From positions 66,949 to 127,523 of the forward strand of contig NZ_NCQY01000011.1 in NCBI RefSeq assembly GCF_002894645.1: 60,575 nucleotides of DNA. Reading direction: 5' to 3'. Below, piece by piece: positions 50,684-58,308 of this stretch. Each line of letters begins with the position of its first letter. Position 1 is the first letter of the stretch. Made by a program: the position numbers and the translations under genes. This DNA is from Salinibacter altiplanensis (GTDB taxonomy: Bacteria > Bacteroidota > Rhodothermia > Rhodothermales > Salinibacteraceae). Under the pieces are notes generated by a model. The model was not told the DNA's origin, made no database searches, and saw only the letters and a program-made list of their open reading frames with translations.

Positions 50684-51388
50684 ATGAATCTCGCCGACCG
50701 ACTCTCGACGCTTCAAGCCCGGGCCGACAGACAGCATGCCGTCCTCGATTGTCAGAAGAAGACCGAAACCGCGCTTGTTCTTCCGTTCTTCGACGCGCTG
50801 GGCTACGACCCTTTCGATGTTCGGGCTGTGGAGCCGGAAGCGAGCACTGACGATAAAGAAAACGGGAGGGCAGACTACGTCCTGAGACGAGATGGCACGC
50901 CGCTGGTCCTCGTCGAGTGCACGGAGGCGACGAGGCCCCTGGACGTTCCGGAGAATCATGTTCTGTTCCGGCGTGCCGCACCGACGGGAGGGCCGCTCGT
51001 CCTGTTCACGAATGGCCTTCGGTTCCAGTTTTACGCGGGCGGCGGGACCGAGGCGGAAGGGCTTGAAGGGCCGGTCCTGGACTTTGACCTTCTCGACTAC
51101 ACGTCCGAAGACGTAGCGGCGCTTCGACAGCTCGCCCGGCCGGTGCTCGACATGGACACTGTTCGAGCGGCCCTGCAGAGGCCCATTTGCCGCCGCCAGG
51201 TCCGAGAGTACCTGACGCGGCAGCGGAACGCCCCCGATGACGCGACGAAGTCCCCCGCGGCCCAAGAAGAGGCGCCGGGGTCGCCGAGCAAAGGAGAAGC
51301 AGGAGAGGGGACAACGACCGGCGTCTTTGGGAAGGACATTGTGAAACACGCCCTCGAAGACCTCCAGGAGCGGTTGTACGGTCCGTGA
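50684..51388 (+). CDS. Stand-alone HsdR N-terminal-like (HSDR_N) domain protein
   Basis: Protein of 234 aa. Residues 1-160 resemble the type I restriction enzyme R protein N-terminal domain: CQKKTETALVLPFFDALGYDPFD, GRADYVLRRDGTPLVLVECTEA, and PLVLFTNGLRFQFYA. This is the PD-(D/E)xK nuclease fold with Asp and Glu present, but the position expected to be Lys after Glu-x is Thr (E-C-T). The last 60 residues are a disordered linker plus a short helix. No hsdM or hsdS is nearby. It may be a nuclease with an altered centre or a DNA-binding relic. The ATG at 50684 is chosen; an ATG at 50663 would add seven residues. Confidence 0.65.
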   Translation: MNLADRLSTLQARADRQHAVLDCQKKTETALVLPFFDALGYDPFDVRAVEPEASTDDKENGRADYVLRRDGTPLVLVECTEATRPLDVPENHVLFRRAAPTGGPLVLFTNGLRFQFYAGGGTEAEGLEGPVLDFDLLDYTSEDVAALRQLARPVLDMDTVRAALQRPICRRQVREYLTRQRNAPDDATKSPAAQEEAPGSPSKGEAGEGTTTGVFGKDIVKHALEDLQERLYGP

Positions 51389-51509
51389 CGGAGGGGGACG
51401 CAGGCGTCGAGGAAACAGCCCGCCGCCTTCCCTGTGTGGTCGTCCGACGGTTCTGCCTTGAGCAGAATCAGGGACAAGCACTGCTCAGACGAATCGGATT
51501 CTGTCCTGC

Positions 51510-52361
51510 ATGATCGACGCGGACATCAGTATTCTCGGCTGCGGCTGGCTCGGTCGGCCGCTGGGCCGGCACCTCGTGGCGCACGGCGTTCACGTGCGCG
51601 GTTCCACCACCACTCCGGAGAAGGTCGATCCCCTACGTGGAGAGGGCCTCGAGCCGTACCTGCTGACCCTTGCCCCGGCGCTCGCCGGCGAGAACGCATC
51701 GGCATTCTTCGAGTCGCCCATCCTCGTCCTGAACGTCCCCCCGTCCCGGAGCGCCGACGACGCGGAGGCGTACTATTGTCGCCAAATCGATGCGGTCCGC
51801 GAGGCCGCCTCCGATGGGGCAGTCGAGTGGATTTTGTTTGCGAGCTCCACCGGGGTGTATCCGAACGTGGAGCGGACGGTGACGGAGGCCGATCAGCCGC
51901 CGGGCCGCCCCGGTGCCCTGCCGGGAACACGCCGCTCAACGGGGCGGGCCGTACTGGCCGCCGAGGAGAGGCTGATGAGCGACCCGTCGTTTGCCACCAC
52001 GGTCGTGCGGCTTGGTGGGCTCTACGGGGGCGATCGTCACCCTGGGCGCTTCCTCGCGGGACGATCCGGCATCGGGCGGCCGGAGGCCCCGGTCAATCTG
52101 ATTCATCGGGAGGACTGTGTGGCTCTGCTCACCACTCTCCTCGAACAAGACGTTCGAGACGAGGTCTTCAACGCTTGTGCAGACGCCCACCCGACCCGAC
52201 AAGCCCTCTACACCCGCGCGGCGGAGGTGCTCGGCCTGGACCCGCCGGCCTTCGACGCATCGGACTCCACCACCGGAAAACGCGTCGACAGCCAGAAGGT
52301 CAAGGACCGGTGCGGGTATCAATTTCGTCGGCCCGATCCTCTGGCGGACCTGGAGGGGTAG
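51510..52361 (+). CDS. YeeZ-like NAD(P)-binding epimerase/dehydratase-family protein
   Basis: Protein of 283 aa with an N-terminal Rossmann motif ILGCGWLGRPLGRHL (G-x-G-x2-G). It also has the atypical-SDR segments ILVLNVPPSR, WILFASSTGVYPN and TVVRLGGLYGGDRHPGRFLAG, and ends with VKDRCGYQFRRPDPLADLEG. This pattern fits the YeeZ group, whose substrate is unknown. The catalytic Tyr of extended SDRs may be the Y in TGVYPN. It is 175 nt upstream of egtD on the same strand; a functional link is not evident. Confidence 0.75.
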   Translation: MIDADISILGCGWLGRPLGRHLVAHGVHVRGSTTTPEKVDPLRGEGLEPYLLTLAPALAGENASAFFESPILVLNVPPSRSADDAEAYYCRQIDAVREAASDGAVEWILFASSTGVYPNVERTVTEADQPPGRPGALPGTRRSTGRAVLAAEERLMSDPSFATTVVRLGGLYGGDRHPGRFLAGRSGIGRPEAPVNLIHREDCVALLTTLLEQDVRDEVFNACADAHPTRQALYTRAAEVLGLDPPAFDASDSTTGKRVDSQKVKDRCGYQFRRPDPLADLEG

Positions 52362-52536
52362 GGCAGCGTCCCGGGCACGGCCTGTAACGATTCCCCCATG
52401 CTTCGGGGCACGCCCGCGTGCAGTTGATTTCCCGGCGGGCCCCCCATTGTTTAAGGCCAATCTCGAGTCTCCGACACACGTGCGGGTCCGAATCGGGGCC
52501 CCTGCGATCTCTTCTTGCCACCAACACCCCAGGTGT

Positions 52537-53523
52537 ATGCCCACCTCCACAAGCATTCACCCCGTCCTTGATCAGGCGCCTACCACGGAATCCTTCCGGA
52601 AGGCGACGCTGCGCGGTCTCCGCAAGAATCAGAAACGTGTTCCCTCCAAGTTCCTCTACGACGAGCGCGGGTCGAAGCTCTTCGACGCGATCTGCGAGCT
52701 CGACGAATACTACCCCACCCGCACTGAGATTGGAATCATGCGGGAGAACGTGTCCGCCATGGCCGAGGCCATCGGGCCGGCGGCCCGCCTCGTCGAGTAC
52801 GGCAGTGGCAGCAGCCTGAAGACACGCATCCTGCTGGAGCGGATGGGGGAGGACCTGGCGACCTACGTGCCGGTCGACATCTCGAAGCGTCATCTCCTCG
52901 AAAGTGCCGAGGCACTCGCCGAGGACCATCCGGCGGTGCCCATTCAGCCGGTGTGTGCGGACTACACGGCCTCCTTTGAGCTGCCCGAGTCGCCGCGCCC
53001 GGCACGCCGCACGGTGGGATACTATCCGGGCTCTACGATTGGAAACTTTCCGCGAGCCCAGGCCCGCGCGTTTCTGTCACAGATTGCCGACACGACAGGG
53101 CCCGACGGCGGGCTGCTCATCGGTGTGGATCTGAAGAAGGACGTGGACGTGATGACGACCGCCTACGACGACGCCGAGGGAGTGACGGCGGCCTTTAGCA
53201 AGAATCTGCTCCGTCGCATGAACCAAGAGCTGAACGCGACCTTCGACCTCGACGCCTTCGAGCACCAGGTGCGCTGGAACGAAGCGCGTGGCTGTGTGGA
53301 GAGCCATCTCCGAAGCACAATCGCACAGTCTGTGACTGTGGCCGGCGAGTCGTTTGCCTTTGAGGAGGGCGAGACAATCCACACCGAAGACTCCCACAAG
53401 TATACGCTCGAGGGGTTTGCGAGCCTCGCGGCCGAAACCGGGTTCGAGGTGGAGTCGGTATGGACGGATGATCGTTCGTACTTCAGCGTGCAGTACTGCA
53501 CCACCAGCCCTGACTCGGCGTGA
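52537..53523 (+). CDS. egtD: EgtD: L-histidine N-alpha-methyltransferase
   Basis: Protein of 328 aa that trimethylates histidine to hercynine with S-adenosylmethionine, the first step of ergothioneine synthesis. Family marks: PSKFLYDERGSKLFDAICELDEYYPTRTE in pieces, the SAM motif LVEYGSGSSLKTR, VPVDISKRHL, FYPGST-type motif VGYYPGSTIGNF, GVDLKKD, and the C-terminal histidine-binding E-x-S region HTEDSHKYT. The ATG at 52537 fits the family length of about 320 aa. No egtB is next to it, so the sulfur-inserting step must be encoded elsewhere if the pathway is complete. Ergothioneine would suit a brightly lit, oxidising habitat. Confidence 0.92.
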   Translation: MPTSTSIHPVLDQAPTTESFRKATLRGLRKNQKRVPSKFLYDERGSKLFDAICELDEYYPTRTEIGIMRENVSAMAEAIGPAARLVEYGSGSSLKTRILLERMGEDLATYVPVDISKRHLLESAEALAEDHPAVPIQPVCADYTASFELPESPRPARRTVGYYPGSTIGNFPRAQARAFLSQIADTTGPDGGLLIGVDLKKDVDVMTTAYDDAEGVTAAFSKNLLRRMNQELNATFDLDAFEHQVRWNEARGCVESHLRSTIAQSVTVAGESFAFEEGETIHTEDSHKYTLEGFASLAAETGFEVESVWTDDRSYFSVQYCTTSPDSA

Positions 53524-53635
53524 ATTCATGCGGCACCGGGAGGGCGCTGTTCCTCGAAAGGGAACGAGTGGGTGGAGAGGTCCATCCGTATGGTCCCCGC
53601 TTATCACACTTCAACCGTCCATCTCTCCGCCCGAT

Positions 53636-54316
53636 ATGGCCCACGCATTCTTTCTGGGCGTCGATGTCACCCCGGCCGACGGGGACGGCGCCCCGGACGT
53701 CACCCATGCGCTGTTCGAAAAGTCGAAGGAGAACTCCGACGAGCCGGCGACCTACCGGCTCACCCGCATCCGACACCACACGGATGGGGAGTCGGCCGAC
53801 GACCTCGCCGACCGTCTTCAGGAGCTCGTGGCCGACCAGCCCTATATCGGCCGCACGAGCCTCATCGTCAACCGGGGGCCCGACATCGGCGCGGCGCTCG
53901 TGGAGGCCCTCGAGGACCGGGGCCTCGATCCTGTCGCGGCAACCGTCACGAACGGAGGCGGAGCGGCGGCCGGTGATCCCGAAGAGATGGGCGTCCACCT
54001 TGAGGGGAGAAATGTCCTGCATCGGTTTGTCAACCTGCACCGCGACGAGCGACTCCGTCTCGAGAACCATGCCACCGAGGCAGCGTCCCAGCTTGCCCGA
54101 GACGTGCAGGTCCTCTCCGAGCGGCTCGACGAGATCGACGGGGACATGGAGGGACTGGGCGAGACGCAGACCGAGGGCCTCTCCTTCGACCCCGGGGCCA
54201 CGCACATCACAAGTGCCGCCATTGCGGTATGGCTCGGGGCGGAGCGATCGTTCGATCCGTCCCAGCGCCTGAAGGGGGCGCCCCAAACGGATGCCGCGTC
54301 GGATGCCGGGGCCTAG
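53636..54316 (+). CDS. Unknown acidic protein
   Basis: Protein of 226 aa, not recognised. It starts with a hydrophobic strand followed by an acidic residue (FFLGVDVTPADGDG). A second strand (RTSLIVNRGPDIGAALVEAL) and a strand-turn segment DPVAATVTNGGGAA follow. This order is compatible with an RNase H-like fold, but that is a guess from pattern alone. The C-terminal half is helical and acidic, ending with an Ala/Asp tail. It lies between egtD and ppa on the same strand, with gaps of about 110 nt on each side. Confidence 0.55.
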   Translation: MAHAFFLGVDVTPADGDGAPDVTHALFEKSKENSDEPATYRLTRIRHHTDGESADDLADRLQELVADQPYIGRTSLIVNRGPDIGAALVEALEDRGLDPVAATVTNGGGAAAGDPEEMGVHLEGRNVLHRFVNLHRDERLRLENHATEAASQLARDVQVLSERLDEIDGDMEGLGETQTEGLSFDPGATHITSAAIAVWLGAERSFDPSQRLKGAPQTDAASDAGA

Positions 54317-54421
54317 GCCCGAGCCCCGCCCAGATGCTCAATCCCGGGGGCTGTATCTGTCCGTCCGGCCTTCCTGCGGTCCCCTGTGCTTTCTGTTTTG
54401 CCCACTGCCCGTAGACCCATC

Positions 54422-54967
54422 ATGAGCCATCCCTGGCACGACATTGCTGTGGGGGCGGAGGCCCCCGACATGTTCAGCTGCATCATCGAAATCCCCCAGG
54501 GCTGCAAGGTCAAGTACGAGCTGGACAAGGAGAGCGGGTTGCTCCGGGTGGACCGGATGCTCCACTCTTCGGTCGTCTACCCGGCCAACTACGGCTTCAT
54601 CCCGCGCACCTACGCGGACGACGGGGACCCCCTCGACATGCTCGTGCTGGCGCAGGAAAGTGTCGACCCGCTGAGCATCCTGCGCGCCCGTCCCATTGGG
54701 CTCATGAACATGCTCGACGACGACGAGGAGGACGCGAAAATCATCTGCATTCATCTCGACGACCCGGCCTTCAACGATTACTGGCACATCAAAGAGCTTC
54801 CCGACCATCGCCTTCGGGAATTGCGCCGGTTTTTCCAGGACTACAAGGCCCTGGAGGACAAGACCGTTCAGGTGAAAGACTTTTTCGGGCCGGATCGGGC
54901 GAAGGGGATCGTCGATGGGGCCCTCAAACGCTACGAGAACGAAATTACCGCGAAGCACGAGGAGTGA
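54422..54967 (+). CDS. ppa: Inorganic pyrophosphatase (family I)
   Basis: Protein of 181 aa that hydrolyses pyrophosphate in the cytoplasm. Characteristic segments: [48 protein letters not shown] (signature D-x-D-P-x-D), and [24 protein letters not shown]. All metal-binding acidic residues of the signature are present. The length and the ATG at 54422 fit the soluble family I enzyme. Confidence 0.95.
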   Translation: MSHPWHDIAVGAEAPDMFSCIIEIPQGCKVKYELDKESGLLRVDRMLHSSVVYPANYGFIPRTYADDGDPLDMLVLAQESVDPLSILRARPIGLMNMLDDDEEDAKIICIHLDDPAFNDYWHIKELPDHRLRELRRFFQDYKALEDKTVQVKDFFGPDRAKGIVDGALKRYENEITAKHEE

Positions 54968-55107
54968 TCTCTGAGCGCTTCGATGAGTCCCACGTCGACC
55001 TTCATCCGCACAAGACGGCGTGGGAGCGACGGCCTCCCGACGAGCGGGGACTGCCGCGCGGACGCCTCTCTGCCGTCGGAGACGACCGCTCGCATGGAGG
55101 GCAGTAT

Positions 55108-56103
55108 CTAAAGCGCGATGCCCACCCCCGCGCTCACGGTGTTGTTGCTGGCCAGGGCGTAGTCGACGTTGAGCTGAACGACGGCGAGGGTGACGGACAC
55201 GCCGGCGAGGGCCCGGACGCTGTTCGAGGCGTCTTGATCGAGCGAGACGGTTGAGGTGCTGCCGTCCGGCGTCTGGAACGTGTACCCCACGTCCACGCCA
55301 AACTGCTCGTACTGCAGGCCGCCGTAGAACGTGATGGGGGCGACGGGGATGCTCTTGCTCACCTGCGCGTTGAGGGCCCAGCCGGAGGCGTCGACGATCT
55401 CGCCGGGATTGGGGCCGTCGTCACTGCCGGAGAGCGACAGGCTCTGCCACGTTCCCTGCACGGCGAGCTCCACGGGCGAGAGGGGAATGTACTGGCTGAT
55501 GCTGTGCCGCACGGAGAGGCCGAAGAGCGAGACGGACCCGTAGTCGCTGATGCTCGTCTCCGGGAGGAAGCGAACCTGCGCGTCGGTGCCGAAGACGGTC
55601 CCGGCGCCAATCTGTGGGACGGCCAGGGGGGCAATGGGGGTGTCGATTAACGAGGCGGGAAGGGGAACCTCGTCGACCGGAACGCCGGTCTGCTCGTCAA
55701 TAACGTCGGCCGAGCCGGGGGATTCGTTCTCGCCGAAGGCCGTCGGGAGGTCCGTATTCGGATACTCGATGCGCAGTCGACGGCCGCTTTCGGTCTCGAT
55801 CACCTCGTCGCTCAGACGGAACGACTCCGCTGATCCAGACGTGAGGGCGCCCATTCCAGCGACGCCTATGTACACGTCGATTCCGGGAATGATGCCCTCG
55901 CCCCCGACCTCCGCGGTGCGGAAGAGCCCGGCGTTCAGGTCGGCTCCGAGGGCGTCGGTTACCGGCTGCGTGTAGCCGTCGGCGTACTGCTGGCCGATGC
56001 TGTTTAGGGCGTCGCCAAGCTCGTCCTGGGCCTGGGCCGGTGGGACAATGAGAACGGTGAGGGCGATTAGGGACGAAAGGAGGCGGAATCGGAGAGTGTG
56101 CAT
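55108..56103 (-). CDS. DUF6588-like outer membrane/exported protein
   Basis: Protein of 331 aa with a signal peptide (residues 1-26, ending PPAQAQ). The mature part begins with a helix (IGQQYADGYTQPVTDALGADL) and then has many alternating strands in the style of Bacteroidota DUF6588 proteins: GIDVYIGVAGMGAL, SLFGLSVRHSISQYIP, ITFYGGLQYEQFGVDVGYTF, ending NTVSAGVGIAL. Probably beta-barrel-like in the outer membrane; function unknown. The ATG at 56101-56103 is chosen, six residues after an upstream start. Confidence 0.6.
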   Translation of the reverse strand: MHTLRFRLLSSLIALTVLIVPPAQAQDELGDALNSIGQQYADGYTQPVTDALGADLNAGLFRTAEVGGEGIIPGIDVYIGVAGMGALTSGSAESFRLSDEVIETESGRRLRIEYPNTDLPTAFGENESPGSADVIDEQTGVPVDEVPLPASLIDTPIAPLAVPQIGAGTVFGTDAQVRFLPETSISDYGSVSLFGLSVRHSISQYIPLSPVELAVQGTWQSLSLSGSDDGPNPGEIVDASGWALNAQVSKSIPVAPITFYGGLQYEQFGVDVGYTFQTPDGSTSTVSLDQDASNSVRALAGVSVTLAVVQLNVDYALASNNTVSAGVGIAL

Positions 56104-56173
56104 GAGAAGAGGGGGAGTCAAGAACAGCGTGCGAGTTGGGGAGACAAAAACGAAGCAAGCTCTGTGCCGTGGG

Positions 56174-57676
56174 CTACGGCGTGGCCGTCTCGTCGGCGGA
56201 GAGACGGTGGGGGTGGGTATAGGCCCGGAGGCGGTCTCGCGCGTGCGGCGCAGTGAGGAGGCTCACCACGACAAACACGGCTACGTTCGCCCCGAGTCCG
56301 TAGAGGCCCTCGTGCAGGGGGAAGGGGTGGAGGTGCGATGCCACGAGGAAGAAGGTGTTGACCCCGATGCCTGCCAGCAGGCCCGCCAGCGCGCCGGGGC
56401 CGGTGGCGCGGGGCCAGTAGAAGGCGGCAAAGATGAGGGGGAAGATCTGCGCCACCCCGCCATAGGCCCCGAGCAGGAGCGCCACGATGCCGACCTCCGA
56501 GAAGACCGCGAAGTAGTAGGCTACTGCGCTCGTGGCAACGACGAGGCCGCGAATCCATTGTCGTTGCTGGGCATCGCTGATGGGATCGGAGAGCAGCGGC
56601 TTGATGCCGTCGCGCAGCCCGATGGAGGCCGCGGCGTGCAGGATGGCGTCGCCCGACGACATCGAGGCGGCCAGCGCCCCCGCGCACACCAGCCCCACCA
56701 GGACGGGCGACAGCTCGATCTGGGTGAGCAGGTGAGGGACGATCGTGTCGGGCGGCGAAACCTCCGGAAACGCCAGGACGCCCGCGAAGCCGATCAGCAG
56801 GATGGGCACCAGGAACAGCTGGAAGGTGGGGTACAGGACCACCGTCAGCTTGAGGGTGCGGTCGCTCTTCGCCGTGAAGGCGCGCATGAAGAGGTGGGGC
56901 CACATTGAGAAGCCGACGGCCGAGACGACGACGGCGGAGCTGTAGCCTGCCCAGCTCCAGGGCGCCCCGTCCGCCGCGAGGCCCGGCACGTCGAGCAGGG
57001 CCGCCTTGTCGCTCGCCGCAATTGCCTCGAACATAGGCTGGATGCCCCCGTGCAGCGTCTCCGGCAGGTAGAGCCCCAGGAACCAAGCGACGGCCATCAT
57101 GAAGAGGCCCTGGACCGTGTTCGTCCACCCGATCGCCATCATGCCGCTGGCGAAGACGTACACCAGGACCACGCCGTAGGCCAGGAGCGCCCCGAGCCAC
57201 TGCGGCACGAGCCCTTCGGAGATGGTCGACAACAGCAGGCCTGCCCCCTTCATTTGCAGCGTGAGGTAGGGCACGAACGCGACGACGCTGAGCACGGCCA
57301 GCACCACCGAGAGCGTGCGGCTGTCGTACCGGTGGGCCAGCATTTCCGCCTGGGTGACGAAGCCGAACGCCTCGCCGACCTGTCGGGCGCGCGGCCCGAG
57401 AAAATAGAAGGGCACCATTCCCACCGTGCCGTAGGCAATAATGTAAAAGGCCGCCGCCCCCCGGGAGTAGGCCCAGCCGGGGGCGCCGAGGAACGCGAAC
57501 GACGAGAAGACCGATGCCCCGAGCACAAAGTAGAGCACGACCACGCCCAGCGTCCGGTCGCCCGCCACGTACCCGTCCACGCTTGCGGTTGCGGTGCGCC
57601 CCGACCAGACGCCGATCCCCAGCACCAGGACAAGATAGAGACCGCAGATGACCAGAATGACGGCCCGCTCGGGCAT
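56174..57676 (-). CDS. Sodium:solute symporter family (SSS) transporter
   Basis: Membrane protein of 500 aa with about 13 helices. SSS family features include the first-helix region YLVLVLGIGVWSGRTATASVDGYVAGDR, ASVFSSFAFLGAPGWAYSRGAAAFYI, and GALAASMSSGDAILHAAASIG in the sodium-binding helix 8 region. It takes up an organic solute with sodium; the substrate (for example acetate, proline or a sugar) cannot be told. A small DUF3311-like gene lies 44 nt upstream, a pairing common for this transporter group. The ATG at 57676 is preferred to a longer in-frame reading from 57790, which overlaps the small gene. Confidence 0.88.
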   Translation of the reverse strand: MPERAVILVICGLYLVLVLGIGVWSGRTATASVDGYVAGDRTLGVVVLYFVLGASVFSSFAFLGAPGWAYSRGAAAFYIIAYGTVGMVPFYFLGPRARQVGEAFGFVTQAEMLAHRYDSRTLSVVLAVLSVVAFVPYLTLQMKGAGLLLSTISEGLVPQWLGALLAYGVVLVYVFASGMMAIGWTNTVQGLFMMAVAWFLGLYLPETLHGGIQPMFEAIAASDKAALLDVPGLAADGAPWSWAGYSSAVVVSAVGFSMWPHLFMRAFTAKSDRTLKLTVVLYPTFQLFLVPILLIGFAGVLAFPEVSPPDTIVPHLLTQIELSPVLVGLVCAGALAASMSSGDAILHAAASIGLRDGIKPLLSDPISDAQQRQWIRGLVVATSAVAYYFAVFSEVGIVALLLGAYGGVAQIFPLIFAAFYWPRATGPGALAGLLAGIGVNTFFLVASHLHPFPLHEGLYGLGANVAVFVVVSLLTAPHARDRLRAYTHPHRLSADETATP

Positions 57677-57720
57677 GGGGACAGTGACGAGAGCCAGAGA
57701 GACGCGCGAGAGAATGGGGA

Positions 57721-57987
57721 TCAGTCCGCCGGGTCGGGCTCGTCGGCGCGGTACAACAGCACCAGGGCGATGAACACAACGATGAGCCAACCCACCGTCC
57801 AGGCGAACGAGAAGGGCAGGCCGAGGACGTAGGGCGTCAGGTCCACCGCCCAGGGATAGACGGGCCAGATGAGGGCAAGGCCCGAGAGTATGCTCACGAC
57901 CAGGAATGCCAGTAGTGCCGGGCGTCGGGAGTCCCCAAGGCCCGGGACGACGAGGCCCCTGGGAATATCGTCGGGGGGATCCTCCAT
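57721..57987 (-). CDS. DUF3311-like small membrane protein
   Basis: Protein of 88 aa with two membrane helices (about 23-42 and 54-75) and the motif LGLPFSFAWTVGWLIVVFIALVLLY, similar to DUF3311 proteins encoded with sodium:solute symporters. It precedes the symporter on the same strand and probably acts as an accessory subunit. The ATG at 57985-57987 is chosen. Confidence 0.7.
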   Translation of the reverse strand: MEDPPDDIPRGLVVPGLGDSRRPALLAFLVVSILSGLALIWPVYPWAVDLTPYVLGLPFSFAWTVGWLIVVFIALVLLYRADEPDPAD

Positions 57988-58025
57988 GGATCTAGGTCGG
58001 ATGCCGCGGGGGGAGCGACAGGGAG

Positions 58026-58259
58026 CTAGCACTGGTCAAGGGCAACGGCCGGCCCGTCGACAGAGCGCCGGGCAGAGGCCTGGTGCACAGGAGAAGCGAC
58101 CCGTGCATCCTGCACAGGCGGAGCGTCGAAGGTGGCATCGGACCGCTCGTGGTGAGGGTCGCCTCCCCCTCGACAGGAGTAGACGACGGACGCGAGGAGC
58201 AGGAGGGAGACGGCACCGATGGCGAGGCTGAAGCCCCCGGCGGCAAGCATGCGCTTCAT
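58026..58259 (-). CDS. Small single-helix membrane protein
   Basis: Protein of 77 aa with one N-terminal hydrophobic helix (about 8-26, GAVSLLLLASVVYS) followed by Cys and a polar tail with several His, Asp and Arg. The Cys after VYS could be a weak lipobox. It lies 38 nt upstream of the DUF3311-like gene and may be part of the same operon. Not recognised. Confidence 0.45.
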   Translation of the reverse strand: MKRMLAAGGFSLAIGAVSLLLLASVVYSCRGGGDPHHERSDATFDAPPVQDARVASPVHQASARRSVDGPAVALDQC

Positions 58260-58308
58260 GGGCGAACGAGGCAGTGAAAGAGAACGAAGGCGACGAACAC
58301 GAGGCTGA

